A stretch of DNA of 64,000 bases from JADJYF01 sp050186725 (GCA_050186725.1 JBFWYG010000012.1:28263-92262), one strand, 5' to 3'; shown: positions 24,652 through 33,296, numbered from the stretch's first letter. Made by a program: numbers and translations. Notes: generated by a model from the letters alone, not told the origin.

Positions 24652-25798
24652 GCGGCACGAGCGCCAGCAGCAGGCAGCCCGCGACCACGCCCGGCCACTG
24701 CCAGCGCTGGTAGACGGCGCCCGCCCAGCTGATGCCGAACCAGGCGCCGAGGTAGTAGCCGAGCACGTAGAGTCCGTTGGCGCGACCCTGGCCCAACGTC
24801 AGCCGGCGATTCAGCAGACCGACCGCGGATGCGTGCACTGTGAAGAAGCCGCCGCACACGCCGACCAGCGCCACCACCACCGCCGCGACGCTCGGCACGA
24901 GCAGCAGCAAGAGCGAGACCATCAGCACGCTCGCGCCGCCCACCAGCGTGCGCCCGGTGCCGTGGCGGTTGGCCAGCCGCCCGGCGCCCGGACCCATCAC
25001 GATGCCGACCAGGTACACCAGGTAGACCAGTGAGGTCTGGCGCGTGTCCAGCAGGAAGGGCGTTTCCGCCAGGCGATAGGGCATGTAGTTGAACATCGGC
25101 GAGAACACCGCCTGGCCGGCCGCCCCGCAGGCGGTCGCGAGCCATAGCACCGGTTCGCGCAGCAGGCGCGCGAAACTGACGGCGTCACGATGAGCGCGCG
25201 CGGGCGCCGCCGCGCCGCGCAGTGCGCGCAGGCCGAGCACCACCGCCACCAGCGTGCCGCCGGCGGCGAGCAGGAAGGCGCCGCGCCAGTGCGCCGGCGC
25301 CACCACCCAGCCACCGAGCAGACGGCTCGCCATGCCGCCCAGCACCGTCGCCGCGACATAGCCGCCCATGGCGACGTTGAGCCGTGCGGGCGGCAGGTTG
25401 CGCGCGAGATGCGCGGCCAGGCAGCTGGTGAGCGCGGGCACGAAGCAGCCCTGCACGAAGCGCGCGGCGATGAGCACCTCGAGCGACTGCGTGTACGCGC
25501 ACACCAACCCGGCGAGGGCAATCACGCCACCGCCCAGCAGGACGAGTCGCTGCACGGGCCAGCGATCGGCCAGCCAGCCGAAGGGCAGGTTGGCGAACGC
25601 GATGCCGGCCAGCACCGCCGACACGCTGAACGACACCGCCAGCACCGAGGCGTGGAACTCCGTCTCCAGCACGCGCAGCACCGGCTGGGTGAGGTAGATG
25701 TTGAGGAACGCCGCGCCGACCAGCACGAGGACGGTCCATTCGAGGTGGCGATGGGATTGTAGGTCGGTCTTCAGTCCGACATTCGTTTCGGCGGGCAC
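24578..25798 (-). CDS. MFS transporter
   Basis: Major-facilitator protein of 406 residues with twelve predicted helices. The loop 2-3 motif is visible as GWLADRWPVQRLVLLGG and the relatedness to YnfM/YgaY-like efflux carriers rests on overall pattern (LTQPVLRVLETEF, RFVQGCFVPALTSCLAAH). The GTG start puts a palindromic interspersed repeat inside the first codons (TNVGLKTDL), so the true start may be further in, at a GTG in the first helix. The 3' end overlaps the convergent EamA gene. Substrate unknown. Confidence 0.88.
   Translation of the reverse strand: MPAETNVGLKTDLQSHRHLEWTVLVLVGAAFLNIYLTQPVLRVLETEFHASVLAVSFSVSAVLAGIAFANLPFGWLADRWPVQRLVLLGGGVIALAGLVCAYTQSLEVLIAARFVQGCFVPALTSCLAAHLARNLPPARLNVAMGGYVAATVLGGMASRLLGGWVVAPAHWRGAFLLAAGGTLVAVVLGLRALRGAAAPARAHRDAVSFARLLREPVLWLATACGAAGQAVFSPMFNYMPYRLAETPFLLDTRQTSLVYLVYLVGIVMGPGAGRLANRHGTGRTLVGGASVLMVSLLLLLVPSVAAVVVALVGVCGGFFTVHASAVGLLNRRLTLGQGRANGLYVLGYYLGAWFGISWAGAVYQRWQWPGVVAGCLLLALVPLTAGVLVRRTERATPAAATASAGD
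25759..25786. repeat. palindromic interspersed repeat (GTAGGTCGGTCTTCAGTCCG type)
   Basis: Imperfect palindrome of the same family as the element at 36.27 kb, here overlapping the predicted first codons of the MFS gene. Confidence 0.8.
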
Positions 25799-25820
25799 GG
25801 ACTGGCGCTCTGGGATGAAT

Positions 25821-25843
25821 GGCGGATTGAAATCCGCCCTACA
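25821..25843. repeat. palindromic interspersed repeat (GCGGATTGAAATCCGCCC type)
   Basis: Self-complementary element ending in CTACA, a sequence variant of the GCCGATTGAAATCGGC repeats at 9.6 and 22.0 kb. It lies between the MFS start and the end of the paaI-like gene. Confidence 0.85.
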
Positions 25844-25880
25844 GGGTGGTTTCGGCTGTGACCGCGGCGATTGCCGGCGC

Positions 25881-26318
25881 TCAGCGAATCACCTCGCCGC
25901 CGACGCCGAAGGTGCGGCCGCGGAAGTGGCACACGGCCTGGCCCTTGTCGTTCACGATGCTGACGTCGTACATGCCGGTGCGGCGCGTGCGATTGCCTTC
26001 GCGGGCCTCGGCTACCAGCGTCTCGCCCAGCTGCGCGGGGCGCAGGAAGTCGATGTTGGCGTTCAGCGCGAGATGCGACTGGTTGTGCGAGTTGCTGGCG
26101 AAGGCCATGGCGGTGTCGGCCAGCGCGAACATGAGACCACCGTGACAGACGTCGTGGCCCTGCAGCATCCAGTCCAGGACGACCATCGACATGCGCGCGT
26201 AGCCCGGCGCGCATTCGAGGAGCTGGATGCCAAGTTCCTGCGAGGCGCGATCGCGCGCATACATGTTGCTGCCGGCGAGGCGCGCGAGTTCGTGTGGGTC
26301 GGTGGGGAGGGTGGACAT
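25881..26318 (-). CDS. paaI: PaaI-family acyl-CoA thioesterase
   Basis: Hot-dog fold thioesterase of 145 residues. The PaaI signature GHDVCHGGLMFALADTAMAFASN is followed through NANIDFLRPAQLGETLVAEA and ends with the expected strand, matching PaaI in length. PaaI hydrolyses hydroxylated phenylacetyl-CoA type thioesters and rescues CoA in aromatic degradation. No other paa gene is in view; the gene ends a cupin-hydrolase-haemoglobin set, 20 bases after the haemoglobin stop. Confidence 0.9.
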   Translation of the reverse strand: MSTLPTDPHELARLAGSNMYARDRASQELGIQLLECAPGYARMSMVVLDWMLQGHDVCHGGLMFALADTAMAFASNSHNQSHLALNANIDFLRPAQLGETLVAEAREGNRTRRTGMYDVSIVNDKGQAVCHFRGRTFGVGGEVIR

Positions 26319-26338
26319 GGCGTCTCCGAAGCTCAGGA

Positions 26339-26752
26339 TTAGTTCCGACGCTGCTCGCAGACCACCCGCACGCGTTCGGCGGGCACCGACAGCGCGCGCA
26401 GCAGGTAGGCCTTGAAGTCGTCGGCCCAGGGTTGTTCGTCGATGGCCTCGGCCATGATGGTCAGCCAGGCATCGCGCGCCGCGCCGTCGACCGCAAGATG
26501 CGCGTGCACGCCTGGAATGCTGATGCCGCCGTAGCGTTCCTGGTAGCGCTTGGGTCCGCCCAGCCAGCCGCAGAGGAAACGCGCGAGCTTGTCCTGCGAC
26601 ACGGCGAGGTCGGCCGGATGCATGGCGCGTATGTCGTGCGCGACTTCGCGGGTGTCCATCAACGCGTAGAAGCGCGTGACCAGCGCCACGAGCCCGGCCT
26701 CGCCCCCGGCGGCGCGGAACGACGCGTCGCCCTCACCGTAGGCGCCGGCCAT
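26339..26752 (-). CDS. truncated haemoglobin, group II-like
   Basis: Haem protein of 137 residues. The 2-on-2 globin fold is read from RAAGGEAGLVALVTRFYALMD, then LARFLCGWLGGPKRYQERYGG, the proximal His in PGVHAHLAV and Trp at the G8-like position (ARDAWLTIM), which points to group II (HbO type). Such proteins bind O2 or NO and may support oxygenases or detoxify NO. Its ATG overlaps the hydrolase stop as TAATG, so translation is coupled to that gene; this pairing is not one I know. Confidence 0.9.
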   Translation of the reverse strand: MAGAYGEGDASFRAAGGEAGLVALVTRFYALMDTREVAHDIRAMHPADLAVSQDKLARFLCGWLGGPKRYQERYGGISIPGVHAHLAVDGAARDAWLTIMAEAIDEQPWADDFKAYLLRALSVPAERVRVVCEQRRN

Positions 26753-27471
26753 TAGTCCCGCCCGGCCTCGATGAGCTTGCGTCCCAGCAGCGTCGGGTTG
26801 GTGAAGCAGAGCTCGTGACCGCCGGCGCACTGCACCAGGCGGAACAGCCCGAGACGCTCCGACAGGCGCGGATGCCAGGGCAGGCCGTGGGGCAGGGCGG
26901 TGTCCTCGGTCGCGTTCAGGTAGGACTTCGCGCAGGGCAGCGCGGCCGGCGCACAGGACAGGCGCAGCGGCTCGGTGAAGGTCCGCCAGGGATGCGGGTT
27001 CAGGCGCGCGTAGGCCGCCTCCGCCGTGGCGAGGTCGGCGTCGTTCATGAACGCCTCGCGCCAGACGGGAAAGGGCAGCATCACGCTGCCGTCGGCCGCG
27101 ACCAGCGACTCGAACATGCGCACGTAGTGCACCGGCACGAGATCGATCAGCGCCTGGCCGTCCTGCGGCACGAAGGCATTCCAATAGACCAGCCGGCGTA
27201 TGCGCGCCGGCAGGCGGTCGGCGACCGCGGTGATGATCATGCCGCCGTAGCTGTGGCCGGCGAGCACGATGTCCTCGAGGCCGTGCTGGTCCAGGTAGTC
27301 GACGAGGGAATCGACCGCCTCGCCCAGGCCCACGTCCTTGCCGTCGCCAGGACGATTGCCGGCCAGGGTCGGCAGGTACACCTCGTGCCCGGCGAGCCTG
27401 ATCGGCACGGCCGTCGCCTCGAACTCGCGCCCGCTGTGCCAGGCGCCATGCACGATGACGTAGCGCGCCAC
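26752..27471 (-). CDS. alpha/beta hydrolase (esterase-like)
   Basis: Hydrolase of 239 residues without signal peptide. Nucleophile elbow GHSYGG, oxyanion region HGAWHSG, and the late catalytic His in AGGHELCF are visible. It resembles the small MES/pyrethroid-hydrolase-like alpha/beta enzymes that act on methyl esters or hydroxynitriles (VIVHGAWHSGREFEA is typical). The start is GTG, 6 bases after the cupin stop. Substrate unknown, but its operon partners suggest a step in aromatic or plant-compound catabolism. Confidence 0.88.
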   Translation of the reverse strand: MARYVIVHGAWHSGREFEATAVPIRLAGHEVYLPTLAGNRPGDGKDVGLGEAVDSLVDYLDQHGLEDIVLAGHSYGGMIITAVADRLPARIRRLVYWNAFVPQDGQALIDLVPVHYVRMFESLVAADGSVMLPFPVWREAFMNDADLATAEAAYARLNPHPWRTFTEPLRLSCAPAALPCAKSYLNATEDTALPHGLPWHPRLSERLGLFRLVQCAGGHELCFTNPTLLGRKLIEAGRD

Positions 27472-27477
27472 GGCGGC

Positions 27478-27807
27478 CTACTTGGTCTCGACCAGGATTT
27501 CGCGGTAGCGCGTCTGGCCGACGTTCTGCGCCGCGTGGCGCGCCGGAATGCGGATCGACGGATCGTGCACGCCGACCAGATCGCTGCCGTCCATGCGCAG
27601 CACGAACACCGAGCCGGTGCTGGCGTCGAAGGTGGTGAGTTCCTGGCCGTCGCCGTCGAACACGCGCAGCGGCGCGCCGTCCAGCACGTAGAAGATGTAG
27701 TCCAGCTCGTGGGTGTGCACGGGCGTGGTCTCGCCCGGCTCCAGCACGAATTCCCACACGTTGATCTTGTCGTTCTCGAATATCTTGGTGGTGCCGACGC
27801 CGGCCAT
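27478..27807 (-). CDS. small cupin protein
   Basis: Single-domain cupin of 109 residues. Cupin motif 1 is VHTHELDYIFYVLDG (metal ligands His-x-His and a later residue), and motif 2 is weaker. It lacks a DNA-binding domain, so it is an enzyme or binding protein rather than a regulator. ATG 27807 gives MAGVGTTKIFENDK. First gene of the cupin-hydrolase-trHb-PaaI run. Confidence 0.82.
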   Translation of the reverse strand: MAGVGTTKIFENDKINVWEFVLEPGETTPVHTHELDYIFYVLDGAPLRVFDGDGQELTTFDASTGSVFVLRMDGSDLVGVHDPSIRIPARHAAQNVGQTRYREILVETK

Positions 27808-27941
27808 GTCGCTTGCTCCCCGGGACTGTGCGCGAGAGGGCAAGGGTAACGAAACCCGTCTGCCGCCGCCACGTCGTCCGGGCTTGGGCTTGGGTGCGGC
27901 CATCGATTATCGTGGCCGCCACCAGGTCGTGGGGCGAGTGC

Positions 27942-28130
27942 ATGGAACAACAGCAGGACGAGGTGCCGGGCATCGAGGCGCGCACCGAGCAGGTGATGAT
28001 CGTGACGCTGCTCGCCATCGCGGGGCTCGCGCTCTGCGGCCTGTTCTTTGCCACCGAGCGCAGCGCCGCGCTCGAGCGTGTCACCGCCGACGACGGCGCG
28101 GCCGTGGTCGCGCGACCGGTGGCGCAATGA
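27942..28130 (+). CDS. small single-pass membrane protein, unknown
   Basis: Product of 62 residues: a polar N-terminus (MEQQQDEVPGIEAR), one membrane helix (VMIVTLLAIAGLALCGLFF) and a short tail. No family recognised. Its stop overlaps the ATG of the TPR lipoprotein gene (ATGA), so the two are translated together and might interact in the envelope. Confidence 0.6.
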   Translation: MEQQQDEVPGIEARTEQVMIVTLLAIAGLALCGLFFATERSAALERVTADDGAAVVARPVAQ

Positions 28131-28642
28131 GAGGCGTCGCGAGCCGTCGCTCCGCGGGCCTGCTCGTCTGCGTGCTGCTTGCCGGCTGCGGGAGCGCCGC
28201 GCGCGTCCCCGAACCAGAGGTGCCGATGGACACGATGCGCCTTGCGGGCGAGGCCGAGGCCCGTTACGCGGCGGGCGACTGGGGCGCGGCAGCGCAGGCC
28301 TACCAGCGCCTGGTGACGGCCGAGCCGGCCAATACCGACGCCTGGTTCCGGCTCGCGAACGCCCGCGCGCGGGTCGGCGATCCGGACGGCGCGGTCAGCG
28401 CCTACCGCGCCGTGCTGGCGCGCGACGCGGCCTACGCCAAGGCCGGCTTCAACCTCGGCATGGTGCAGCTGCGCGACGCGGTGGAGACCTTTCGTCGCCT
28501 CGAGGCGGAGGCCAACACCGACGCCGAACTGAGCGCCCAGGCCGGCAGGCTGCGCGCGGCGCTGGAGGCGCTGCTTGCCGAGCAGACCGCGGGCGCGAAC
28601 GCGCCGGGGCCGGGCATGCAGCGACCGGGCGCGACGCCCTGA
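28127..28642 (+). CDS. TPR-containing lipoprotein
   Basis: Lipoprotein of 171 residues: signal peptide with lipobox LLAGC (Cys near residue 22), then two to three TPR repeats (ARYAAGDWGAAAQAYQRLV, AWFRLANARARVGDPDGAV) and a helical C-terminus. The residue after Cys is Gly, which favours outer-membrane sorting. It likely scaffolds an envelope assembly with the tiny membrane protein encoded just upstream. Role unknown. Confidence 0.82.
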   Translation: MRGVASRRSAGLLVCVLLAGCGSAARVPEPEVPMDTMRLAGEAEARYAAGDWGAAAQAYQRLVTAEPANTDAWFRLANARARVGDPDGAVSAYRAVLARDAAYAKAGFNLGMVQLRDAVETFRRLEAEANTDAELSAQAGRLRAALEALLAEQTAGANAPGPGMQRPGATP

Positions 28643-28689
28643 GCCTGCTACATTAGCCGCGCCGCGCCGCGGCGCTTCGAGGATTCGTC

Positions 28690-29673
28690 ATGCCCACGCT
28701 TCGCGTCGCCGCCGTGCAGGCGGCACCTGTGTTCCTGGACCTTGCCGCGACGGTCGACAAGGCCATCGCGCTCATCGACGACGCCGGCCGTCAGGGCGTC
28801 GAGCTGCTGGCTTTTCCGGAGACCTGGATCCCCGGCTATCCCTTCTGGATCTGGCTGGACTCGCCGGCCGCCGGCATGCGCTTCGTCGGCGCCTACCACG
28901 CCAACTCGCTGGTAGCCGGCGGCGCCGAGGATCGCGCGCTCGCGGACGCCGCGCGGCGCCACGGCATGACCGTCGCCATGGGCGTCTCCGAGCGCGATGG
29001 CGGCAGCCTCTACATGGGCCAGTGGCTGTACGGCGCGGACGGCGGCGTGCTCGCGCGCCGCCGCAAGCTCAAGCCCACCCATGTCGAGCGCACGCTGTTC
29101 GGTGAGGGCGACGGCAGCGACCTGCAGGTGGTGGCGACACCGCTCGGGAGAATCGGCAGCCTGTGCTGCTGGGAGCACCTGCAGCCGCTCACCAAGTACG
29201 CTATGTACGCGCAGCAGGAACAGATCCACGTCGCCGCGTGGCCGAGCTTCAGCCTGTACAACGGCGCGGCCTACGCGCTCGGTCCGGAACTGAACACCGC
29301 CGCGAGCCAGCTCTACGCGGCCGAGGGCCAGTGCTTCGTGCTCGCGGCCTGCGCGGTGGTCTCGCCGGAGATGATCGAACTCCTGTGCGACACGCCCGCC
29401 AAGCGCGAACTGCTGCGTGCCGGTGGCGGCCACGCGCGTATCTTCGGGCCGGACGGCGCACCGCTTGGCGCGCCGCTCGCGCCCGACGCCGAGGGCCTGG
29501 TGATGGCGGACATCGATCTCGCCGCGATTGCCTATGCCAAGTCGGCGGCCGATCCAGTCGGCCACTACTCGCGGCCCGACGTGCTGCGGCTCATGTTCAA
29601 CGCCCGGCCCAATCCGCGCGTGGTGCCCTTCGAAGGGGACTTCGACGCGTCCGGCCAGCCCGGCAACTTCTGA
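28690..29673 (+). CDS. nitrilase-family carbon-nitrogen hydrolase
   Basis: Nitrilase-superfamily enzyme of 327 residues, of the length of true nitrilases. The Glu-Lys-Cys triad sits at Glu44 (FPETW), Lys126 (RRKLKPTHVER) and Cys160 (CCWEH). RKLxPTxxER and CWEHxxPL are the nitrilase/cyanide-hydratase signatures, so a nitrile is the likely substrate; branch-one enzymes hydrolyse it to the acid and ammonia. It starts 47 bases after the lipoprotein gene and is followed by an SDR 15 bases later. Confidence 0.93.
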   Translation: MPTLRVAAVQAAPVFLDLAATVDKAIALIDDAGRQGVELLAFPETWIPGYPFWIWLDSPAAGMRFVGAYHANSLVAGGAEDRALADAARRHGMTVAMGVSERDGGSLYMGQWLYGADGGVLARRRKLKPTHVERTLFGEGDGSDLQVVATPLGRIGSLCCWEHLQPLTKYAMYAQQEQIHVAAWPSFSLYNGAAYALGPELNTAASQLYAAEGQCFVLAACAVVSPEMIELLCDTPAKRELLRAGGGHARIFGPDGAPLGAPLAPDAEGLVMADIDLAAIAYAKSAADPVGHYSRPDVLRLMFNARPNPRVVPFEGDFDASGQPGNF

Positions 29674-29688
29674 CGGACTCGACTCACC

Positions 29689-30465
29689 ATGATCCAGGAA
29701 CTCTTCTCCATCGCCGGCAAGACCGCCTTCATCACCGGCGGCTCGCGCGGCATCGGCTACATGATTGCCCACGGCTACGTCGCGGCCGGCGCGCGGGTGT
29801 ACATCAGTTCACGCAAAAAGGACCAGTGTGATGCCGCCGCGGCCGAGCTCGCCAAGCTCGGGACCTGCGTATCGCTGCCGGCAGATCTGGGCAAGATGAG
29901 CGAGATCGAGCGCGTCGCGGCCGAACTCAAGGCGCGCGAGGAGAAGCTCGACATCCTGGTCAACAACGCCGGCGCGACCTGGGGCTCGACCATCGACGCG
30001 TTCCCCGAGAACGGCTGGGACAAGGTCATGGCTCTGAACGTCAAGTCGCCGTTCTTCCTGCTGCAGAAGCTCCTGCCCGCGCTCGAGCGCGCGGCCAGCG
30101 CCGCCGATCCCGCGCGGGTCATCAACGTCGGCTCGGTGGACGGCATGCACACGTCGATCTTCGAAAACTTCTCCTACGGCCCGTCCAAGGCCGCGCTGCA
30201 CCACCTGACGCGCATGCTGGCCGCGCATCTCGCGGTGCGCCACATCAACGTCAACTGCATCGCGCCTGGCCCCTTCGAAACCGAGATGATGCGGCCAATG
30301 CTCGAGAAGATCGGACCGGATGCCATCGTGCATAACGTGCCGATGAAGCGCATGGGCAACGGCCAGGACGCGGCGGGTGTCGCGATCTTCCTCGCGTCTC
30401 GCGCGTCGGCCTACGTCAATGGCACGGTGTTGCCGGTGGATGGGGGACTGTTCGGGGCGTCGTGA
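29689..30465 (+). CDS. short-chain dehydrogenase (RhlG/FabG-like)
   Basis: SDR of 258 residues: TGGSRGIG, NNAG, catalytic Ser in VGSVDG, YxxxK in YGPSK, then NCIAPGPFETEM and a standard C-terminus VLPVDGGL. Basic residues after strand 2 (SSRKKDQC) indicate NADP(H). It is close to the RhlG-type 3-oxoacyl reductases in pattern, but SDR substrates are not predictable from motifs. Probably co-transcribed with the nitrilase. A tandem-repeat region follows. Confidence 0.9.
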   Translation: MIQELFSIAGKTAFITGGSRGIGYMIAHGYVAAGARVYISSRKKDQCDAAAAELAKLGTCVSLPADLGKMSEIERVAAELKAREEKLDILVNNAGATWGSTIDAFPENGWDKVMALNVKSPFFLLQKLLPALERAASAADPARVINVGSVDGMHTSIFENFSYGPSKAALHHLTRMLAAHLAVRHINVNCIAPGPFETEMMRPMLEKIGPDAIVHNVPMKRMGNGQDAAGVAIFLASRASAYVNGTVLPVDGGLFGAS

Positions 30466-30499
30466 AGACGGTGCCTGCGCCGCGACTTCGCGCGCGGTC

Positions 30500-31160
30500 G
30501 CCCCGTCATTCGCGGGCAACCGGGAACCCATGGGCTTCGCCGGGCGCAGGTGGACCCTCGCTTTCGCGAGGGTGACGGTGTAGTGGGCGACGGTGAAGTC
30601 CGTCGAGCGCCCATCGACCTATCCAACCCGTCATTCCTGCGAAAGCAGGAATCCATGGGCTTCACCGATCATCGATGGCCCCTCGCTTGCGCGAGGGTGA
30701 CGGTGTAGTGGGCGACGGTGTTGACTGCTCCGCCCATCCTCATGCGAATAACCCGTCATTCCTGCTAAAGCAGGAATCCATGGGCTCCGCCGATCGCCGA
30801 TGGACCCTCGCTTTCGCGAGGGTGACGGTGTAGTGGGCGACGGTGAAGTCCGTCGAGCGCCCATCGACCTATCCAACCCGTCATTCCTGCGAAAGCAGGA
30901 ATCCATGGGCTTCACCGATCGTCGATGGCCCCTCGCTTGCGCGAGGGTGACGGTGTAGGGGGTGATGGCAAAGGCCGTGAAACGCCCATCGACCTATCCA
31001 ACCCGTCATTCCTGCGAACGCAGGAATCCATGGGCTTCACCGATCGCCGGTGGACCCTCGCTTGCGCGAGGGTGACGGACTAGTGGGGCGGCGGTGGCGG
31101 CCGTTTCGCGCATGCATCACGCACACAACCCGTCATTCCACGCAAGCGGGCATCCACGGG
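30500..31160. repeat. 125-bp tandem repeat array with higher-order structure
   Basis: The motif CCCGTCATTCCTGCGAAAGC recurs with TCATT at 30506, 30631, 30756, 30881, 31006 and 31133: five intervals, four of exactly 125 bases plus one of 127. Each unit holds two palindromes, CATTCCTGCGAAAGCAGGAAT-type and CCCTCGCTTTCGCGAGGG-type. Units 1 and 3, and 2 and 4, match better than neighbours, giving a 250-base higher-order repeat (30551 onward versus 30801 onward). The outer units are degenerate. It fills the gap between convergent SDR and GMC genes; no protein gene is credible here. Confidence 0.95.
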
Positions 31161-31169
31161 CTTCGCGCC

Positions 31170-32780
31170 TCAGGCATTGTCCCCCAGCACCATCGCCGCG
31201 CCCTTCTCGGCGATCATGGTGGTCGGCGCGTTGGTGTTGCCCGAGGTGATGCGCGGCATGATCGAGGCATCGATCACTCGCAGTCCGGCGATGCCGCGAA
31301 AACGCAGGCGCTCGTCCACCACCGCGTGCGCGTCCTGCCCCATGCGGCAGGTGCCGACGGGATGGAAGATGGTGGTGCCGAGATCGCCCGCGGCGCGGCG
31401 CAGATCGGCGTCGCTCTCGAACGTGGCCCCCGGACGGAACTCCTCGGGCTCGAAGCGCGCGAGCGCCGGCGCCGCCATGATGCGACGCGTGAAGCGCATG
31501 GCATCCACCGCGACCTTGAGATCGTCTTCGTCCGACAGGTAGTTGAGATTGATCTCTGGCGCCGCCGCGGGATCGCGCGCCTTGATGCGCACATGTCCGC
31601 GGCTCGCAGGCCGCAGGTTGCACACCGAGGGCGTGATGGCCGGAAAGGGGTGCAACGGGGCGCCGAACTTGTCCAGCGACAGCGGCTGCACGTGCCATTC
31701 GATGTTCGGCGCGTCGCGCGTCGCGTCGCTGCGCGCGAAGGCGCCGAGCTGACTGGGCGGCATGGTGAGGGGACCACGGCGCCGCAGTAAATAGTCGAGC
31801 CCCATCAGGCCGCGGCCGATGAGCGAGTTGGCGCGCTCGTTCAAAGTGCGGGTGTTGCGCACCTTGTACATCATGCGGATCTGCAGGTGATCGTGCAGGT
31901 TGGCGCCGACCTCGGGCGCATCGTGCAGCACCTCGATGCCCTGCGCGAGCAACATCGGCGCCGGCCCCACGCCGGACAGCTGCAGCAGCTGCGGCGAGCC
32001 AATGGCGCCGGCGGCGAGGATGACTTCACGTCGTGCGCGCGCCTGGTGCTGGCCGGCGTCCTTGACGCGATAGCGCAGCCCGCGCGCGTGCAGCGTGCCG
32101 TCCACGCGCTCGAAGTCCAGGCCCTCGGCCAGCGCGTGGGTGATGACCGTCAGGTTGGCGCGATGCCTGACCGGATGCAGGAAGGCCTTGGCGTTGCTCC
32201 AGCGCACGCCGCGGCGCTGGTTCATCTGGAAGTAGGCGCAGCCGTCGTTGTCACCGCGGTTGAATTCCTTGATCGGCGCGATGCCGCACTCGGCGGCCGC
32301 CGCGCGCCAGGCGTCGAGGATCTCCCAGCTGACGCGCCGCTCTTCGACGCGCAGTTCGCCACCCGCGCCGTGAAACTCGTCGGCGCCGTGCGCATAGTCC
32401 TCGCTCTGCTTGAACCAGGGCAATACCTCCGCCCAGGACCAGCCGGCGTTGCCGAGCGCGGCCCAGTGGTCGTAGTCCGAGGCCTGGCCGCGCATGTAGA
32501 TCATCGCGTTGATCGACGAGCAGCCGCCCAGCACGCGACCGCGCGCGTACCCCAGGCTGCGGCCGTTCAAACCCGGATCGGGCGCGGTGGTGTAGCACCA
32601 GTCGGTGCGCGGGTTGCCGATGGTGTAGAGATAGCCCACCGGCACGTGGATCCAGAAATAGTCGTCGCGCCCGCCCGCTTCGAGCAGCAGCACGCGAGTC
32701 GAGGGATCGGCCGACAGGCGATTGGCGAGCAGGCAGCCCGCCGAGCCCGCGCCGACGATGATGTAGTCGTAGGTTTCCAT
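31170..32780 (-). CDS. GMC-family oxidoreductase (choline/alcohol dehydrogenase-like)
   Basis: FAD enzyme of 536 residues starting METYDYIIVGAGSAG with the ADP-binding motif, the GMC signatures GRVLGGCSSINAMIYMRG and GAIGSPQLLQLSGVGP, the active-site FHPVGTCRMG, and the final NTNAPTTMIAEKGA. It oxidises an alcohol to an aldehyde; choline dehydrogenases and PEG/alkanol dehydrogenases share this layout, so the substrate is open. It is 67 bases from the GFA gene upstream. Confidence 0.93.
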   Translation of the reverse strand: METYDYIIVGAGSAGCLLANRLSADPSTRVLLLEAGGRDDYFWIHVPVGYLYTIGNPRTDWCYTTAPDPGLNGRSLGYARGRVLGGCSSINAMIYMRGQASDYDHWAALGNAGWSWAEVLPWFKQSEDYAHGADEFHGAGGELRVEERRVSWEILDAWRAAAAECGIAPIKEFNRGDNDGCAYFQMNQRRGVRWSNAKAFLHPVRHRANLTVITHALAEGLDFERVDGTLHARGLRYRVKDAGQHQARARREVILAAGAIGSPQLLQLSGVGPAPMLLAQGIEVLHDAPEVGANLHDHLQIRMMYKVRNTRTLNERANSLIGRGLMGLDYLLRRRGPLTMPPSQLGAFARSDATRDAPNIEWHVQPLSLDKFGAPLHPFPAITPSVCNLRPASRGHVRIKARDPAAAPEINLNYLSDEDDLKVAVDAMRFTRRIMAAPALARFEPEEFRPGATFESDADLRRAAGDLGTTIFHPVGTCRMGQDAHAVVDERLRFRGIAGLRVIDASIMPRITSGNTNAPTTMIAEKGAAMVLGDNA

Positions 32781-32847
32781 GCGGCGGGACCCCGGCACCC
32801 GCGTGGCGCACGGCGACGGCGCGCGCCGCCGCCGTGCTGGAGCGCGC

Positions 32848-33276
32848 TTATTCCGGCAGGGTGTCGCCCGAGCCGCCGAACTCGGCCGGCAGATCCTTGA
32901 ACTTCGGCAGGCCGTCCTTGATGGCGATCATCTTCTCGCCGTAGAACACGTGGATGGCCGGCTTGAACTCCAGCGTCGGCAGTACCGCCGCGAACACGTC
33001 CGCCATGCCCATGCCCGGATGATCGTTCATCACGTGGCCGCCACACTTGGTGCACCACTTGCGATGGCTGTTGTCGGTCTTGGCGAAGGTCCCGATGGCG
33101 TCCGCGCCGGCGGTGATCTTGACCACGTCCTTCGGCCACAGCGCGAAGCTGTTGACCGGACCCGCGGACCAGTGGCGGCAGGAGTCGCAGTGGCAGATGC
33201 CCATCGCGACCGGCGCGCCGCTCACTTCGAACTGCACGGCGCCGCAGAAGCAGCTGCCCTTGTGTGTATCGCTCAT
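32848..33276 (-). CDS. GFA-family zinc protein
   Basis: Protein of 142 residues in the glutathione-dependent formaldehyde-activating-enzyme (GFA/CENP-V) fold. Zinc cysteines are present as SCFCGAV, CHCDSC and CTKCGG. The biochemical role of most family members is uncertain. A second GFA gene is at 46.7 kb. It lies upstream of the GMC gene on the same strand; an alcohol oxidase releasing an aldehyde next to a GFA protein is suggestive, not proven. Confidence 0.9.
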   Translation of the reverse strand: MSDTHKGSCFCGAVQFEVSGAPVAMGICHCDSCRHWSAGPVNSFALWPKDVVKITAGADAIGTFAKTDNSHRKWCTKCGGHVMNDHPGMGMADVFAAVLPTLEFKPAIHVFYGEKMIAIKDGLPKFKDLPAEFGGSGDTLPE

Positions 33277-33296
33277 GTCTTTTCTCCCCGGTAAAC

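Noticed and set aside
30411..30915. Small minus-strand frames reading MDSCFRRND inside the tandem repeats
   Set aside because: This peptide is the translation of the hairpin repeat and recurs in each unit; it is a known kind of false gene.
30500..31160. CRISPR array
   Set aside because: The repeated unit is 125 bases including the would-be spacers, which are themselves repeated; there is no cas gene.
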